Source: Lachnospiraceae bacterium Zagget3
GTDB taxonomy: Bacteria; Bacillota_A; Clostridia; Lachnospirales; Lachnospiraceae
Assembly: GCA_001941025.1 (NCBI GenBank)
Contig: MSHE01000008.1
Coordinates: 1-30,722, forward strand
DNA: 30,722 bases
Direction of reading: 5' to 3'
In this document: positions 1-6,261 of the stretch, piece by piece
How the letters are laid out: each line of letters begins with the position of its first letter
Numbering within the stretch: the first letter of the stretch is position 1
Position numbers and translations under genes: made by a program
The notes under the pieces: model-generated
The model's input: the letters and a program-made list of their open reading frames with translations, nothing else
Told to the model about the DNA's origin: nothing
Databases searched by the model: none

Positions 1-1
1 G

Positions 2-310
2 TGGTATGTGACGGGCGGCAAGGTCAACTTCAACTACACCGGCGTCGCGAACTACAAGAACGCGAACGGCTGGTGGTACATTAAGGGCGGGAAGGTGGAT
101 TTCTCCGCCAACACCGTGGCCAAGAACAACAACGGCTGGTGGTATGTGACGGGTGGCAAGGTCAACTTCAATTACACGGGCGTCGCGGACTACAAGAACG
201 CGAACGGCTGGTGGTACATTAAGAACGGAAAGGTGGACTTCAGCTATACCGGAAAGGCAAAGAACAAAAACGGAACCTGGAATGTTGTAAATGGGAAGGT
301 TCGATTTTAA
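2..310 (+). CDS. C-terminal end of a repeat-rich surface protein (5' partial)
   Basis: This is the last part of a protein whose start lies outside the window; the frame is open from base 2 and stops with TAA at 308-310. All that is visible is a run of five roughly 20-residue repeats with Trp-Trp-Tyr cores such as [12 protein letters not shown] and [12 protein letters not shown], ending in a weaker [11 protein letters not shown] unit. Such Trp/Gly repeats resemble cell-wall or glucan-binding repeats at the C-termini of Firmicute surface proteins. The same repeats end the full-length gene at 786-2918, so the two are paralogues at least in this domain, and the lost N-terminus may also be BspA-like (inference). 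An internal GTG at 8 is not a real start. A terminator follows at 337-365. Confidence 0.85.
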   Translation, partial: WYVTGGKVNFNYTGVANYKNANGWWYIKGGKVDFSANTVAKNNNGWWYVTGGKVNFNYTGVADYKNANGWWYIKNGKVDFSYTGKAKNKNGTWNVVNGKVRF

Positions 311-336
311 ATTAACTTAAGCCTAAGTCGCAAAAG

Positions 337-365
337 GACCGCTGACAAATAGTCGGCGGTCTTTT
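337..365 (+). terminator. Rho-independent terminator of the partial surface-protein gene
   Basis: A 10-bp stem (GACCGCTGAC with GTCGGCGGTC, one G-U pair) closes a 5-nt loop and is followed by TTTT. It lies 27 bases after the TAA stop and is preceded by an A-run, so it fits an intrinsic terminator for the upstream gene. Confidence 0.85.
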
Positions 366-445
366 ACTGCTCGGATGTTCCCCTCTTGCAAGGGTGATTT
401 AAGAGGTCTAAGATTCAGTCTCTGTTTTTATAGAATGAATGTCGC

Positions 446-673
446 CTAATTGTCATTAGGTTCATCGTTTGGTATATATTCAATAATATCTTTGATATCA
501 CAGTGGAGTATGTGGCAAAGGGCGTTAATGGTATTCGTTGAAACAGACTCGTCATTCTGCAGGCGTTTAATCGTTTTGCTGTCAAGATTGTACGAACCGC
601 ACTTGTTCCGCAGATAATAAGTGGAAATATGTCGTTGCTTTAACAGCTCTCGAAGCGGGGCATAGGAAATCAT
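446..673 (-). CDS. Small XRE-type helix-turn-helix regulator
   Basis: The 75-residue protein is almost entirely one Cro/C1-type HTH domain. It has an N-terminal helix (PLRELLKQRHIS), a turn and recognition segment (YYLRNKCGSYNLDSKTIKRL), then the typical tail in which a short helix and ALCHILHCDIKDIIEY close the domain. This matches the short 'HTH_26' class of Cro-like regulators found alone in Firmicutes. The start at 673 has AAGAAGGA about 9 bases upstream on the minus strand. It is divergent from the surface-protein gene, with about 110 bases between the two starts, and a perfect 8-bp inverted repeat (675-704) lies just upstream of it. That suggests control of its own gene and perhaps of the neighbour (inference). 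Its DNA is visibly more AT-rich than the rest of the window. Confidence 0.8.
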   Translation of the reverse strand: MISYAPLRELLKQRHISTYYLRNKCGSYNLDSKTIKRLQNDESVSTNTINALCHILHCDIKDIIEYIPNDEPNDN

Positions 674-674
674 A

Positions 675-704
675 TAGGGAAAGATCCTTCTTTACTTTTC
701 CCTA
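675..704. promoter_or_regulatory. Inverted repeat, possible operator for the HTH protein
   Basis: TAGGGAAA (675-682) and TTTCCCTA (697-704) form a perfect 8-bp inverted repeat with a 14-base spacer. It sits directly upstream of the HTH start codon and overlaps the -35 region proposed for the divergent surface-protein gene. The arms suggest a dimer-binding site; the link to the HTH protein is inferred from position only. Confidence 0.4.
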
Positions 705-719
705 ATTATCCCATATAAT
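691..719 (+). promoter_or_regulatory. Probable promoter of the DUF285 surface-protein gene
   Basis: A TTTACT -35 box (691-696) and a perfect TATAAT -10 box (714-719) are separated by 17 bases. Transcription would begin near 726, giving a leader of about 60 bases before the ATG at 786. Confidence 0.55.
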
Positions 720-785
720 TTGTTATATACGTTATGGGGAATATTCCTCATAATGCAGCGGTATTTAGCCAAAAGGAGGACGATT

Positions 786-2918
786 ATGAGAAAGGGTATT
801 TTGAAACGAGTGCTTGTATGTGTATTATCGGCAGGCATGGTATTAGGTCTTGGCGGGATGACTGCCTTGGCGGGAGAAACTGACAATAGCGAGGGCAAAA
901 CCCTTGCAACAACGAATGGTTCAGAAGCGTTTGCCATCTATAGCGATGACGACAATTCGCTGTCATTTTATGCGGACGGTACCGTTCCGACAGAGGGGAG
1001 TACCTATAACGGAAAGACGGCAACGGAAGTGTATGAGAATGTGGATGAGCTAGAAGCGTCAGTTCCAGCAGAGGTTCCATGGTATAGTGTTTCGGGAAGT
1101 ATAACGAGTGTGACGGTTGACTCCTCATTTAAGAGTGCTCAACCTATTAGCCTTGCAAACTGGTTTTGTTCTTTTAGAAACTGTACAGAGATTGAGGGGT
1201 TAGAGAATATAGATACATCAAACGTTGAGAGTATGCGTCAAATGTTCGGTGCTTGCAGCAGTCTGACAGAGTTAGATTTAAGCAGTTGGGACACATCAAA
1301 AGTGACTGACATGCATGAGATGTTCCAAATTTGTGCCAGCCTGACCGAGTTAGATGTAAGCGGATGGGATACGGCAAATGTCACGGACATGCGCAATATG
1401 TTCGACGACTGTTCCAGTCTGACAGAGTTAGATTTAAGCAGTTGGGACACATCAAAAGTCACTAATATGTCTGATATGTTTTGCTACTGTACCAGCCTGA
1501 CATCCCTTGATTTAAGCAGGTTCGACACGGCGAACGTTATGTATATGACCGCGATGTTCGATGATTGTACAAGCTTGACCACGCTGGATGTGAGTGGATT
1601 TGACACATCAAATGTTGAGGGTATGAATTGGTTGTTCGCTGACTGTTCCAGCTTGACCACATTAGATGTGAGTGGATTTAATACCTCAAATGTTTCGCAC
1701 ATGTACTGCATATTCGGAGGTTGTTCCAACCTTACCACGCTGGATGTGAGTGGATTTGATACATCAAATGTTACAGACATGGGTTTTATGTTCTTTGAAG
1801 ATACCAACCTCGCCGATGTAGATGTGAGCGGATTTAACACATCAAACGTTGATAGCATGTACCATATGTTTTATAACTGTACCAGCCTGACATCCATCGA
1901 TGTAAGCGGATGGGATACGGCAAATGTCACGGACATGGGCTGCATGTTTGATGGCTGTTCCAGCCTGACCGAGCTTGATTTAAGTGGTTGGGACACGTCA
2001 ATGGCATCCTTTTACGGCGATGAGTTTGCCAATGGTTGTACATTCCTTCAGCATGTCGTGCTTGGTGAGAAAACCGACGTCTTTACCAAGGGGCAGTTTG
2101 TAGACCAGCAGAACTGGTATGACGGCGATGTAAACGGGGCCCTCGTATCGAGTAGCTATTTGCAGGATGCGAAATATCCTGGGGAGTATTGGAGCTATAC
2201 GGAGTCGAGCGGAGACAAAATCAACGGACTCCATAAAGACTCCGACGGAGTCTGGCGTTATTACGTGGACGGAGTAGCCACCAACTATACTGGGTTTGCT
2301 AAGAACGACAATGGCAAATGGTATGTAGAAAATGGCGTGGTGACATTCAAAACAACTGGTGTAATCAAAGACACGACTGGTGCAATCGGAGAAAAAGGTG
2401 CTTGGTACTATGTGGTCAACAGCAAAGTACGGGAAGATTACACTGGCGTTGCAAACCATAAGAACGAGAACGGCTGGTGGTATGTGAAGAATGGTAAAGT
2501 CGATTTCTCCCACACTGGCGTTGAAAAGAACAACAATGGCTGGTGGTATGTCACGGGCGGAAAAGTAGACTTTAACCACAACGGTGTCGACAAGAACAGC
2601 AATGGCTGGTGGTACATCGAGGGTGGCAAAGTCAACTTCAACTACACAGGCGTTGGTAATTACAAAAACTCCAACGGTTGGTGGTACATCAAGGGCGGCA
2701 AGGTCGATTTCTCCGCCAACACCGTCGCCAAGAACAACAACGGCTGGTGGCTTGTCGAGGGTGGCAAAGTCAACTTCAATTACACTGGCGTTGCCAATTA
2801 CAAGAACGCGAACGGCTGGTGGTATGTGAAAGATGGCAAGGTCGACTTCTCCTATACTGGCAGAGCTCAGAATAAGAACGGCTGGTGGAATGTCGTAAAC
2901 GGAAAAGTGAAATTTTAG
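786..2918 (+). CDS. BspA/DUF285-repeat surface protein with Trp-rich C-terminal repeats
   Basis: The protein has 710 residues from the ATG at 786, chosen because AAAAGGAGGA lies 5 bases upstream and a signal peptide begins there; an upstream in-frame ATG at 720 has no ribosome site. Residues 1-29 form an export signal: basic MRKGILKR, a hydrophobic core, then ALA before Gly30. Residues about 142-407 hold eleven 24-residue DUF285 (BspA-like leucine-rich) repeats, each of the form SLTELDLSSWDTSKVTDM..MF, often with a Cys at the end. Residues about 481-710 hold ten Trp-rich repeats (GWWYVKNGKVDF type) like those of the upstream partial gene. No LPXTG anchor is visible, so attachment probably depends on the C-terminal repeats. 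The likely role is a secreted, wall-attached adhesion or recognition protein. The N-terminal half is AT-richer than the C-terminal repeats, which points to domain exchange or transfer. Confidence 0.9.
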   Translation: MRKGILKRVLVCVLSAGMVLGLGGMTALAGETDNSEGKTLATTNGSEAFAIYSDDDNSLSFYADGTVPTEGSTYNGKTATEVYENVDELEASVPAEVPWYSVSGSITSVTVDSSFKSAQPISLANWFCSFRNCTEIEGLENIDTSNVESMRQMFGACSSLTELDLSSWDTSKVTDMHEMFQICASLTELDVSGWDTANVTDMRNMFDDCSSLTELDLSSWDTSKVTNMSDMFCYCTSLTSLDLSRFDTANVMYMTAMFDDCTSLTTLDVSGFDTSNVEGMNWLFADCSSLTTLDVSGFNTSNVSHMYCIFGGCSNLTTLDVSGFDTSNVTDMGFMFFEDTNLADVDVSGFNTSNVDSMYHMFYNCTSLTSIDVSGWDTANVTDMGCMFDGCSSLTELDLSGWDTSMASFYGDEFANGCTFLQHVVLGEKTDVFTKGQFVDQQNWYDGDVNGALVSSSYLQDAKYPGEYWSYTESSGDKINGLHKDSDGVWRYYVDGVATNYTGFAKNDNGKWYVENGVVTFKTTGVIKDTTGAIGEKGAWYYVVNSKVREDYTGVANHKNENGWWYVKNGKVDFSHTGVEKNNNGWWYVTGGKVDFNHNGVDKNSNGWWYIEGGKVNFNYTGVGNYKNSNGWWYIKGGKVDFSANTVAKNNNGWWLVEGGKVNFNYTGVANYKNANGWWYVKDGKVDFSYTGRAQNKNGWWNVVNGKVKF

Positions 2919-2921
2919 AAT

Positions 2922-3062
2922 CGATACGTAAATGCGCGAGACGGGAGGGTCTGCCCCAGGACGCGTAAGCAACCGAGGGCGCTCGAACAGAAACGATACG
3001 TAAATGCGCGAGACGGGAGGGTCTGCCCCAGGACGCGTAAGCGTCCGAGGGCGCTCGAACAG
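2922..3062. repeat. Tandem direct repeat, 69 bp at a 72-bp period
   Basis: Bases 2922-2990 and 2994-3062 are the same sequence with two adjacent substitutions (AA at 2971-2972 versus GT at 3043-3044). Each copy contains GCGCGAGACGGGA (2934-2946; 3006-3018), a 13-base match in the same direction to the 3' end of the tRNA-Gly gene (3151-3163). In the second copy the change restores a perfect hairpin GGACGC-GTAA-GCGTCC with a GNRA-type loop (3031-3046); in the first copy this hairpin is broken. The array lies in the 3' untranslated region of the surface-protein gene. Confidence 0.9.
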
Positions 3063-3100
3063 GTTCGACACCGAACCTGTTCGGGTCCCGACCGTCTCGC
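3008..3100. other. Structured intergenic element D (three-way-junction fold)
   Basis: GCGAGACGG (3008-3016) pairs perfectly with CCGTCTCGC (3092-3100) and encloses two hairpins. One is a 6-bp stem with a GTAA loop (3031-3046). The other is a perfect 12-bp stem with an ACAC loop (3056-3083, arms CGAACAGGTTCG and CGAACCTGTTCG). This gives a closed three-way junction of about 93 bases. No known RNA class is recognised. It could be transcribed as the 3' end of the surface-protein mRNA or, on the other strand, by read-through from the tRNA gene. Confidence 0.6.
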
Positions 3101-3103
3101 TTA

Positions 3104-3141
3104 CAAGAAAGAGGCCATCCTTTTGGATGACCTCTTTCTTG
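3104..3141. terminator. Bidirectional terminator between surface-protein gene and tRNA-Gly
   Basis: A 17-bp stem with one mismatch or wobble closes a TTTT loop. Its outer part is A-rich on the left arm (CAAGAAAGAGG) and T-rich on the right arm (CCTCTTTCTTG), so either strand ends in a U-rich tract. The convergent surface-protein gene and tRNA gene would both end here. Confidence 0.75.
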
Positions 3142-3149
3142 CAACCGAG

Positions 3150-3222
3150 AGCGCGAGACGGGACTCGAACCCGCGGCCTCGACCTTGGCAAGGTCGCGCT
3201 CCACCAACTGAGCCACTCGCGC
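3150..3222 (-). tRNA. tRNA-Gly (anticodon GCC)
   Basis: Read on the minus strand from 3222, the gene has a 7-bp acceptor stem (GCGCGAG with CTCGCGC), a D arm with AGTTGG, an anticodon stem CGACC/GGTCG around the loop TTGCCAA, and a T arm GCGGG-TTCGAGT-CCCGT. The anticodon is GCC, decoding GGC and GGU. The discriminator base at 3150 is U, as is usual for bacterial tRNA-Gly. The CCA end is not encoded. A strong promoter lies just upstream. Confidence 0.97.
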
Positions 3223-3244
3223 ACACGTGCTAAGCACGGGAATT

Positions 3245-3273
3245 AGTGTATCTTATTTTCCAAGTCTTGTCAA
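3245..3273 (-). promoter_or_regulatory. Promoter of tRNA-Gly
   Basis: On the minus strand a perfect -35 TTGACA (3273-3268) and a TACACT -10 (3250-3245) are 17 bases apart. Transcription would start about 15 bases before the mature tRNA 5' end. The promoter starts just past the stop codon of the small membrane-protein gene. Confidence 0.8.
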
Positions 3274-3275
3274 AC

Positions 3276-3506
3276 CTACTCTTCGTCAAAGAAAGTATTG
3301 ATCGCCGTCATATTGACTGAGATGGGTGTGACCGTCCGCCGTTCCCGATAAAAATGACGGGCAGAGAACACGATCCATACCACGATGGCGGCCGCGATGA
3401 TGATCCAGATCGTGCGGACGATAACGCGACGGCGTTTTTCCTTTCTTATCACCTCCGCCCGATTTTGTTTTTCTGCTTTGTGAGCATCAACTTTTTCCTG
3501 ACTCAT
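3276..3506 (-). CDS. Small single-pass membrane protein, function unknown
   Basis: The protein has 76 residues, starting at the ATG at 3506, which has AAAGGAGT about 8 bases upstream; a longer reading frame from 3548 lacks a ribosome site. Residues 1-30 are highly charged (MSQEKVDAHKAEKQNRAEVI, then KEKRRR), residues about 30-48 form one hydrophobic helix (IWIIIAAAIVVWIVF), and a short tail follows the helix, with FYRERR just after it. By the positive-inside rule the basic N-terminus is cytoplasmic. I recognise no family. It resembles the short N-in, FtsL-like layout only in general shape, and no function is claimed. Confidence 0.75.
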   Translation of the reverse strand: MSQEKVDAHKAEKQNRAEVIRKEKRRRVIVRTIWIIIAAAIVVWIVFSARHFYRERRTVTPISVNMTAINTFFDEE

Positions 3507-3598
3507 TTGGAAAACTCCTTTAAAAATGAACTGAAGAGAGTATAGCACAAACCTCTTTTTTCGTCAATCAAACGACGCCCCTTGGGCGAAACTCCATC

Positions 3599-3627
3599 TT
3601 TACACTTCCCCGGAATTTTTCTATAAT
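3599..3627 (+). promoter_or_regulatory. Promoter of the thyA operon
   Basis: TTTACA (3599-3604) and TATAAT (3622-3627) are separated by 17 bases, giving a leader of roughly 45 bases before thyA. No other promoter is evident before folA or the AEC gene, so all three are probably transcribed from here. Confidence 0.75.
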
Positions 3628-3677
3628 GATACTGTGATCAAACCGTTGGAAAAACTGACGGAAGCGGGAGGGACAAT

Positions 3678-4526
3678 ATGAGTTACGCGGATCAACTCTT
3701 TATCGAGATGTGCAATGACATTCTCGAAAACGGCACGGACACGAGGGGCGAGAAGGTGCGCCCGAAGTGGGACGACGGCACGAGCGCCTATACGATCAAG
3801 AAGTTCTGTGTGGTGAATCGCTATGACCTGTCGCGGGAGTTTCCGGCGCTGACGCTTCGCCGTACGGCCATCAAGAGCTGCACGGATGAGCTGCTCTGGA
3901 TCTGGCAGGAGAAGTCCAACAACATCAATGAACTTCACAGCCACATCTGGGACGCGTGGGCGGACGAGGACGGCTCCATCGGCAAGGCCTACGGCTATCA
4001 GATGCAGGTGAAGCATGTATACCCGGAGGGGATGATGGATCAGGTGGACCGTGTGATCTACGACTTGAAAAACAACCCGTACAGCCGACGGATCATGACG
4101 AATCTCTATGTCCATCAGGACTTGCACGAGATGAACCTGTATCCCTGCGCCTACAGCATGACGTTTAATGTGACGAAGAAGCCGGGGGACGACAAGCTTG
4201 TCTTAAACGGCATCTTAAATCAACGTTCGCAGGATGTTCTCACGGCAAACAACTGGAATGTGTGTCAGTACGCGGTCCTGATCCATATGCTGGCGCAGGT
4301 GTGCGATATGCAGGTGGGCGAGTTTGTGCATGTCATCGCCGACGCGCACATCTATGACCGCCATGTTCCGCTGGTGAAGGAACTCATCTCCCGCGAGCCG
4401 TTTCCGGCACCGGAATTTTGGTTAAATCCCGAGGTACACGATTTTTACGATTTTACCCGGGACGACGTGAAACTGCTCAATTACGAAACCGGACCGCAGA
4501 TCACGAACATTCCCGTAGCGGTGTAA
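3678..4526 (+). CDS. thyA: Thymidylate synthase
   Basis: This cytoplasmic enzyme methylates dUMP to dTMP, using methylenetetrahydrofolate as both carbon donor and reductant. The 282-residue product has the nucleophilic Cys at 157 in LYPCAYSMTFNV, the phosphate-binding SRRIMTNLYV pair of arginines, the ILNQRSQDV segment and the C-terminal HIYDRHVPLV motif. It belongs to the clostridial branch with YPCAY around the catalytic Cys instead of the PPCH seen in E. coli. GGGAGG sits about 6 bases before the ATG. The reaction leaves dihydrofolate, which the next gene, folA, recycles; that explains the pairing. Confidence 0.97.
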   Translation: MSYADQLFIEMCNDILENGTDTRGEKVRPKWDDGTSAYTIKKFCVVNRYDLSREFPALTLRRTAIKSCTDELLWIWQEKSNNINELHSHIWDAWADEDGSIGKAYGYQMQVKHVYPEGMMDQVDRVIYDLKNNPYSRRIMTNLYVHQDLHEMNLYPCAYSMTFNVTKKPGDDKLVLNGILNQRSQDVLTANNWNVCQYAVLIHMLAQVCDMQVGEFVHVIADAHIYDRHVPLVKELISREPFPAPEFWLNPEVHDFYDFTRDDVKLLNYETGPQITNIPVAV

Positions 4527-4583
4527 ATCGCGCAGGCGTGACGCGTTTCATTTTCCGCAGGCATTTAGAAAGGAATCCATTTT

Positions 4584-5078
4584 ATGAATCTGATCGCCGC
4601 AGTCGATGCCAATTGGGGCATCGGCCTCAAAAATAAACTTCTCGTCAGCATCCCGGAAGACATGAAATTTTTCCGCGAGACCACGACGGGAAAAGTGGTT
4701 GTCATGGGACGAAAGACGCTCGAGAGCTTTCCGAACGGGCGGCCGCTCCCCAACCGCACGAACATTGTTTTAACCCACGACTCGGACTATGCCGTAAGCG
4801 GTGCCGTCGTCGTACACGACATGGACGAACTGCACGCGGAGCTCGCGAAGTACCCCTCGGAGGATATCTATGTGATCGGAGGGGAGAGTGTCTACCGCGC
4901 GCTCTTGGACGAGTGCGATGTCGCGCACATCACGAAGATCAACTATTCCTTTGAGGCGGACGCCTACTTTCCGAATCTCGATGAGCTGCCGGAATGGCAG
5001 ATCGTGGCGGACAGCGACGAACAGACCTATTTTGATCTGGAATATTACTTTTATTTGTACGAGAAAAAGAGGTCATGA
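4584..5078 (+). CDS. folA: Dihydrofolate reductase
   Basis: The enzyme reduces dihydrofolate to tetrahydrofolate with NADPH and so closes the cycle opened by ThyA. The 164 residues are typical for bacterial DHFR. Visible motifs are VDANWGIG at the N-terminus, IPEDMKFFRETT with the active-site Asp, VVMGRKTLES at the NADPH site, LPNRTNIVLT, and IYVIGGESVYRALL. An AGAAAGGA ribosome site precedes the ATG. It lies 57 bases after thyA and overlaps the next gene by 4 bases (ATGA). Confidence 0.97.
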   Translation: MNLIAAVDANWGIGLKNKLLVSIPEDMKFFRETTTGKVVVMGRKTLESFPNGRPLPNRTNIVLTHDSDYAVSGAVVVHDMDELHAELAKYPSEDIYVIGGESVYRALLDECDVAHITKINYSFEADAYFPNLDELPEWQIVADSDEQTYFDLEYYFYLYEKKRS

Positions 5079-6025
5079 GCAACTTTCTATTCAGCATTAA
5101 CGTAACCATCCCGATCTTTCTGGTCATGGTCGTCGGCTATTTTCTGCGGCGGATCCACATCTTAAACGACAATTTTGTCTCCGTGGCGAACAAGCTGTGC
5201 TTTACCGTCACGCTGCCGGTCCTTGTCTATCGCGACCTGGCGAGTGTCAACATCCTGGAAATCTTTGACTGGAAGTATGTGATCTTCTGCGCGGTCGCGA
5301 CCTCCGCGGGCTTTTGGGGGTCATGGATCATCGCGAAGATCTTTTTAAAGGATCACTCGATGCGGGGCGCGTTCACACAGGCGGCGTTTCGCAGCAGCGC
5401 GGCCGTCATGGGACTCGCGTTTATTGAGAACATTTACGGGGCCTCCGCGATGGGATCGCTCATGATCATCGGCGCGGTTCCGCTCTACAATATATACTCT
5501 GTTATAGTACTAACGTTTGAGGGAGACTATCCGGAGGGCGAGCGGGACACCGGGCGGATCCGAAGCGCCGGGCTGAATATCATCACAAATCCGATCATCA
5601 TCGGCATCATCATCGGGATCGTTGTGGCGCTCTTCGGCAACCCGCTGCCGGAGCTGGTCAATTCTACGGTCGATTATATCGCGCGGTGCGCGACCCCGCT
5701 GGCGCTGCTCACCCTGGGTGCCGGTTTTGAGGGCAGGAAGGCGCTCGCGAAGATCAAACCGACGATCGGCGCGTCGATCATCAAGCTCGTCGGCATGGCG
5801 GCGTGTTTTATCCCATTGGCGGCGTATTTCGGCTTCACGGGAGAGAAGATGGTGGCGCTCCTTGTCATGCTGGCCGGACCGGCGACGCCGAGTTGTTATA
5901 TCATGGCAGTGGAGATGCACAACGACGGGGAACTCACGGCCAGCATTGTGGTGGCGACGACCTTGCTAGCCTCAGTGACCCTGACCGCGTGGATCTTTAT
6001 CCTGCGTACGGTAGGGTGGATTTGA
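5075..6025 (+). CDS. AEC-family (auxin efflux carrier-like) membrane transporter
   Basis: The 316-residue protein is strongly hydrophobic with about ten predicted membrane segments in two halves, split by a charged loop near residues 150-165 (FEGDYPEGERDTGRI). The pattern of a Pro-containing first helix (NVTIPIFLVMVVGYFLRR), FTVTLPVLVYRDLA, and the second-half GPATPSCYIMAVEM fits the AEC/BASS-like fold. Family members export or import organic acids such as malate, or auxin-like compounds; the substrate here is unknown. It overlaps folA by ATGA and so is translationally coupled to it, but no functional link to folate is established. Structured element C follows. Confidence 0.85.
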   Translation: MSNFLFSINVTIPIFLVMVVGYFLRRIHILNDNFVSVANKLCFTVTLPVLVYRDLASVNILEIFDWKYVIFCAVATSAGFWGSWIIAKIFLKDHSMRGAFTQAAFRSSAAVMGLAFIENIYGASAMGSLMIIGAVPLYNIYSVIVLTFEGDYPEGERDTGRIRSAGLNIITNPIIIGIIIGIVVALFGNPLPELVNSTVDYIARCATPLALLTLGAGFEGRKALAKIKPTIGASIIKLVGMAACFIPLAAYFGFTGEKMVALLVMLAGPATPSCYIMAVEMHNDGELTASIVVATTLLASVTLTAWIFILRTVGWI

Positions 6026-6031
6026 GCGCAT

Positions 6032-6188
6032 AAGCGACGAGCGCGGCAGGTACGGAAAGGCACAGCGGCTGCTTGCAGGCAGCTGTGCATTCCCGTATCT
6101 GCCGATGTGAGTGCAACGGACACCGAGAAAACGCAAGTTTTCGAGGTGAACGCTCGTCGCTTGTAAGACTCGAGCGCGCTCGTCGCTT
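6032..6188. other. Structured intergenic element C (three-way junction with GNRA loop)
   Basis: AAGCGACGAGCG (6032-6043) pairs perfectly with CGCTCGTCGCTT at 6151-6162, and an identical second copy of that right arm lies at 6177-6188. Inside are a long hairpin (6044-6104, about 20 pairs with two mismatches) and a second hairpin at 6121-6148, whose top is GAAAAC-GCAA-GTTTTC with a GNRA tetraloop. It starts 6 bases after the AEC transporter stop. The duplicated right arm allows two alternative closing helices. I recognise no named RNA family. Confidence 0.6.
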
Positions 6189-6197
6189 TCCAAAAGC

Positions 6198-6232
6198 TGG
6201 TAAAATTTTTCAGATTATGTTATAAATAACAT
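6198..6232 (+). promoter_or_regulatory. Possible ilvE promoter with CodY-like and palindromic sites
   Basis: A weak -35 TGGTAA (6198-6203) and a TATAAA -10 (6221-6226) are 17 bases apart. Bases 6205-6219 match 11 of 15 positions of the CodY consensus AATTTTCWGAAAATT, and ATGTTAT-AA-ATAACAT (6217-6232) is a palindrome over the -10. CodY control of a branched-chain aminotransferase would make sense, but four mismatches leave this speculative. Confidence 0.3.
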
Positions 6233-6261
6233 GGTGTGTGTAAATAACGGGGAGGCTTGAG

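Noticed and set aside
1998..3224. A 408-codon open frame on the minus strand, with repeated PGADPPVSRIYVS segments
   Set aside because: It runs antisense to the surface-protein gene, the 72-bp repeat and the tRNA gene. Its repeats are just translated DNA repeats, and no ribosome site or family match is visible.
5896..6193. Minus-strand frames of about 75 codons across element C
   Set aside because: They translate the structured repeat and the end of the transporter gene. No start signal is seen, and the conservation is better explained by base pairing.
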